Positions 6,052 to 7,461 of a stretch of DNA of 7,461 nt are shown here, one piece after another. Each line of letters opens with the position of its first letter. The first letter of the stretch is position 1. The notes under the pieces are model-generated. The model saw nothing but the letters and a program-made list of their open reading frames with translations. It searched no databases and was not told the origin of the DNA. The DNA lies in assembly GCA_001940755.1 (NCBI GenBank), contig MEHH01000135.1, positions 1 to 7,461 of the forward strand, given 5' to 3'. Source of the DNA: Candidatus Heimdallarchaeota archaeon AB_125. Its GTDB lineage: Archaea; Asgardarchaeota; Heimdallarchaeia; Heimdallarchaeales; Heimdallarchaeaceae. The position numbers and the translations under genes are program-made.

Positions 6052-6058
6052 ATCACTC
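6052..6058 (-). promoter_or_regulatory. Ribosome binding site of the PoK gene, overlapping the panE stop
   Basis: GAGTGAT on the minus strand is one base short of GAGGTGAT, the complement of the usual 16S rRNA tail, and sits 3 nt before the ATG at 6048. It contains the last two bases of the panE TGA stop (6059-6057), which suggests translational coupling. It is one of the few ribosome-site candidates in this window, as expected for an internal operon gene. Confidence 0.45.
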
Positions 6059-7025
6059 AGTATATTGATTTTAGCTCAAGAACTGCTAATTCTTTTGGAA
6101 AGTTGTCAACGGTAATTTTAGTAATTAGCTCAACTAGTTTGTTATTGACTGGAACAGCTATTCCTTTATCTTCAGCAATTTTTGTAATCTCTCCATTCAG
6201 AGTACTTATTTCAGTTTTAGCTTCAATTTCTATATCTTGAAGCATGGAGGTTTTATGAGTTGCTGTTTGCTTGACTATTCTTTCTATTAATTTGTACGCA
6301 TCATCATATTCCAATCCTAACTCTTCAGGAGCAACTAGTAAAACTTCCTCTATTAACGAACGAATAATTTTGTTTAGAAAAGGATCTTTGAATACATCTC
6401 CATTAAGTAATCCAGTAATTGCACTTAAAGGTCCAATCGAGCTATTTGTAATGGTTTTTAACCAAATGTGTTTTTGTATATCATCAGATTCTTCTACAGA
6501 AAGACCAATTTCAGATAAAAGCTCTATGACTTTTTCAATTTCTTCTTTATCTTCATAATTCATACTTCCTACGAAAGTGTCTCCTATACTAGCTTCAATT
6601 GCATGGTTCTTTTCCTCCCTTAAAGCAGCTAGAGAGGTAATTATTCTAGTTATTTTCCAGTTATTTTGAAGATCGAGAAAGGGTTGCTCAATGTTCAAAC
6701 CATTCTGAAAAAGAATTAGTGAAGCATCTTGAGTTAGCCATTTCTTTAGGTCATCTACTAGTATTTCATTAATCCAAGATTTAGTTGAAATTATGCACTT
6801 ATTGAAGATATAATTCTCTGGTATCTCAGTATAAACTTCACAATTGTGTAACTGAGGTGAAACATCGGATGTAAGTTGAACTCTAATTCCTTTTTTTCTG
6901 ATTAGTTTAGTGCTTTTCAGAGATGTAACACAAACAACTTTGTAGTCTTCTCTAATTAGCCTAGAAAATAACACTGAACCTATTGCTCCTAAACCAATCA
7001 ATAGGATAGACTTATCTTGTTTCAC
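6057..7025 (-). CDS. panE: 2-dehydropantoate 2-reductase (ketopantoate reductase)
   Basis: A 322-residue NAD(P)H-dependent reductase converting ketopantoate to pantoate. The N-terminal Rossmann fold opens with IGLGAIGS (10-17); TKS (81-83) and FQNGL (106-110) are the usual cofactor and substrate segments. The C-terminal all-helical domain carries the catalytic Lys, K190 in WLKTITN, with N194. It also carries HKTSMLQDIE (257-266) with S260, and TEISTLNGEI with E272. These match the Lys, Asn, Ser and Glu active-site set of the family. The start is GTG, directly preceded by an in-frame TTT and TAA, so no longer form exists. A TATA-like box centred 24 bp upstream implies a leaderless message. It is the first gene of a two-gene operon with PoK. 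In Thermococcus kodakarensis the archaeal ketopantoate reductase is the step inhibited by CoA; whether that holds here cannot be read from sequence. Confidence 0.95.
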   Translation of the reverse strand: MKQDKSILLIGLGAIGSVLFSRLIREDYKVVCVTSLKSTKLIRKKGIRVQLTSDVSPQLHNCEVYTEIPENYIFNKCIISTKSWINEILVDDLKKWLTQDASLILFQNGLNIEQPFLDLQNNWKITRIITSLAALREEKNHAIEASIGDTFVGSMNYEDKEEIEKVIELLSEIGLSVEESDDIQKHIWLKTITNSSIGPLSAITGLLNGDVFKDPFLNKIIRSLIEEVLLVAPEELGLEYDDAYKLIERIVKQTATHKTSMLQDIEIEAKTEISTLNGEITKIAEDKGIAVPVNNKLVELITKITVDNFPKELAVLELKSIY

Positions 7026-7043
7026 AAATTAGTAAGAATTATC

Positions 7044-7053
7044 TAAATTAAAA
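7044..7053 (-). promoter_or_regulatory. TATA-like box of the panE-PoK unit
   Basis: TTTTAATTTA on the minus strand is centred about 24 bp from the GTG at 7025, the spacing expected for a leaderless archaeal transcript. It comes directly after the T-rich terminator of the ferritin gene, which supports an independent start for panE. Confidence 0.45.
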
Positions 7054-7063
7054 GTTTTTTCTG

Positions 7064-7090
7064 ATAAAAAAATAAGGAAAAAGAAAAAGA
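7064..7090 (-). terminator. T-rich terminator of the ferritin gene
   Basis: Starting 1 nt after the ferritin stop, the minus strand has T5, T5 and T7 runs broken by single or few bases. There is no stem-loop. Such U-rich tracts without hairpins are the normal intrinsic termination signal in Archaea. This tract separates the ferritin message from panE-PoK. Confidence 0.65.
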
Positions 7091-7091
7091 A

Positions 7092-7461
7092 CTAATCAGT
7101 TCTTTTAACATGATGATCGAAGTTGAAGTCGTTTTTGTAACCTTTATACTTGTCAATAAGACTGGTAATGTTATCTTCTTCCTCAACCTGTTCTTCTAAG
7201 AACCATTGTATAAGAAAGATAGAACTATATTCTTTGAGTTCTTTAGCTAGTTCATGTAATCCAATAATCTTTTCAGTAATATATTTCTCATGAGCATATG
7301 CAGCTTCAAGAATTTCCATTATGTTTGTCCAATCTTGTTTCTGTTCTGCAAGAGCTTGATAATGAACTGAACCACCTCTCTCAAGAATGTGAGCTTTGAA
7401 TTTCATTGCGTGTGCAAATTCTTCATCTGCTTGAAGCTTGAACCAGTTTGCTAGGTTATCA
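7092..7461 (-). CDS. Ferritin (FtnA-like iron storage protein), N-terminus beyond right edge
   Basis: The visible 122 residues are the C-terminal part of a four-helix ferritin; about the first 40 residues, with the first ferroxidase Glu, lie outside the window. Visible iron ligands are the Glu and His of the NWFKLQADEEFAHAMKF segment (E14 and H17 of the fragment, equal to E50 and H53 of Escherichia coli FtnA). Also present are the Glu of AYAHEKY (E58, equal to E94) and the Gln and Glu of WFLEEQVEEE (Q91 and E94, equal to Q127 and E130). HILERGGSV marks the turn after the second helix. The protein would store iron by oxidising Fe(II) in a 24-subunit shell. No heme-ligand methionine typical of bacterioferritin can be judged from this part. 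It has its own terminator, and nothing links it to CoA synthesis beyond position. Confidence 0.93.
   Translation of the reverse strand, partial: DNLANWFKLQADEEFAHAMKFKAHILERGGSVHYQALAEQKQDWTNIMEILEAAYAHEKYITEKIIGLHELAKELKEYSSIFLIQWFLEEQVEEEDNITSLIDKYKGYKNDFNFDHHVKRTD

Noticed and set aside
6271..6558. 95-residue plus-strand frame inside panE
   Set aside because: It is antisense to the catalytic domain of panE and Ser-rich, as typical for a shadow of this AT-rich DNA.
7019..7025. GTTTCAC match to the operator half-site at the panE start
   Set aside because: Single incomplete copy made of the first codons of panE with no partner half-site; likely chance.

Overview
The window is AT-rich archaeal DNA. 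The main evidence is the central locus at 3561-7025. It encodes two enzymes of the archaeal coenzyme A route, pantoate kinase (PoK) and 4-phosphopantoate--beta-alanine ligase (phosphopantothenate synthetase, PPS), beside PanB and PanE. Several starts have TATA-like boxes about 24-32 bp upstream and little or no leader, and half of the assignable starts are not ATG, which also fits Archaea. Lys/Glu-rich proteins and a single-pass membrane protein with a cytoplasmic winged helix would suit an AT-rich Asgard or related archaeon, but that placement is only a guess. I saw no tRNA, rRNA, CRISPR array or insertion sequence, and no gene-free stretch longer than about 110 bases.

Left part (1-3452, all minus strand). 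In transcription order there are two tandem paralogous alpha/beta-hydrolase-fold proteins (3452-2577, 2512-1640), a membrane-tethered winged-helix protein (1550-510), and the N-terminal part of a secreted or surface protein that runs off the left edge (418-1). The 100-bp gap before the secreted protein gene holds the most striking non-coding structure: three 9-bp half-sites of the form GTTTMACAC, one inverted, each separated by exactly 2 bp, just upstream of a TATA-like box. The adjacent membrane-bound winged-helix protein is an obvious but unproven candidate to bind it.

Middle and right part (3561-7025). PPS and panB form a plus-strand pair. panE and PoK form a minus-strand pair converging on them. 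The two units meet tail to tail inside a 16-bp perfect palindrome, with stop codons that overlap. Together the four genes cover every step from 2-ketoisovalerate plus beta-alanine to 4'-phosphopantothenate: PanB makes ketopantoate, PanE reduces it to pantoate, PoK phosphorylates it, and PPS ligates beta-alanine.

Right edge (7092-7461, minus strand). This is the C-terminal three quarters of a ferritin, ending in a T-rich terminator just ahead of the panE promoter. Most genes here are well-known families. The parts that look undescribed are the operator-like array with its neighbouring membrane-tethered regulator, and the Ser/Cys split in the hydrolase pair.
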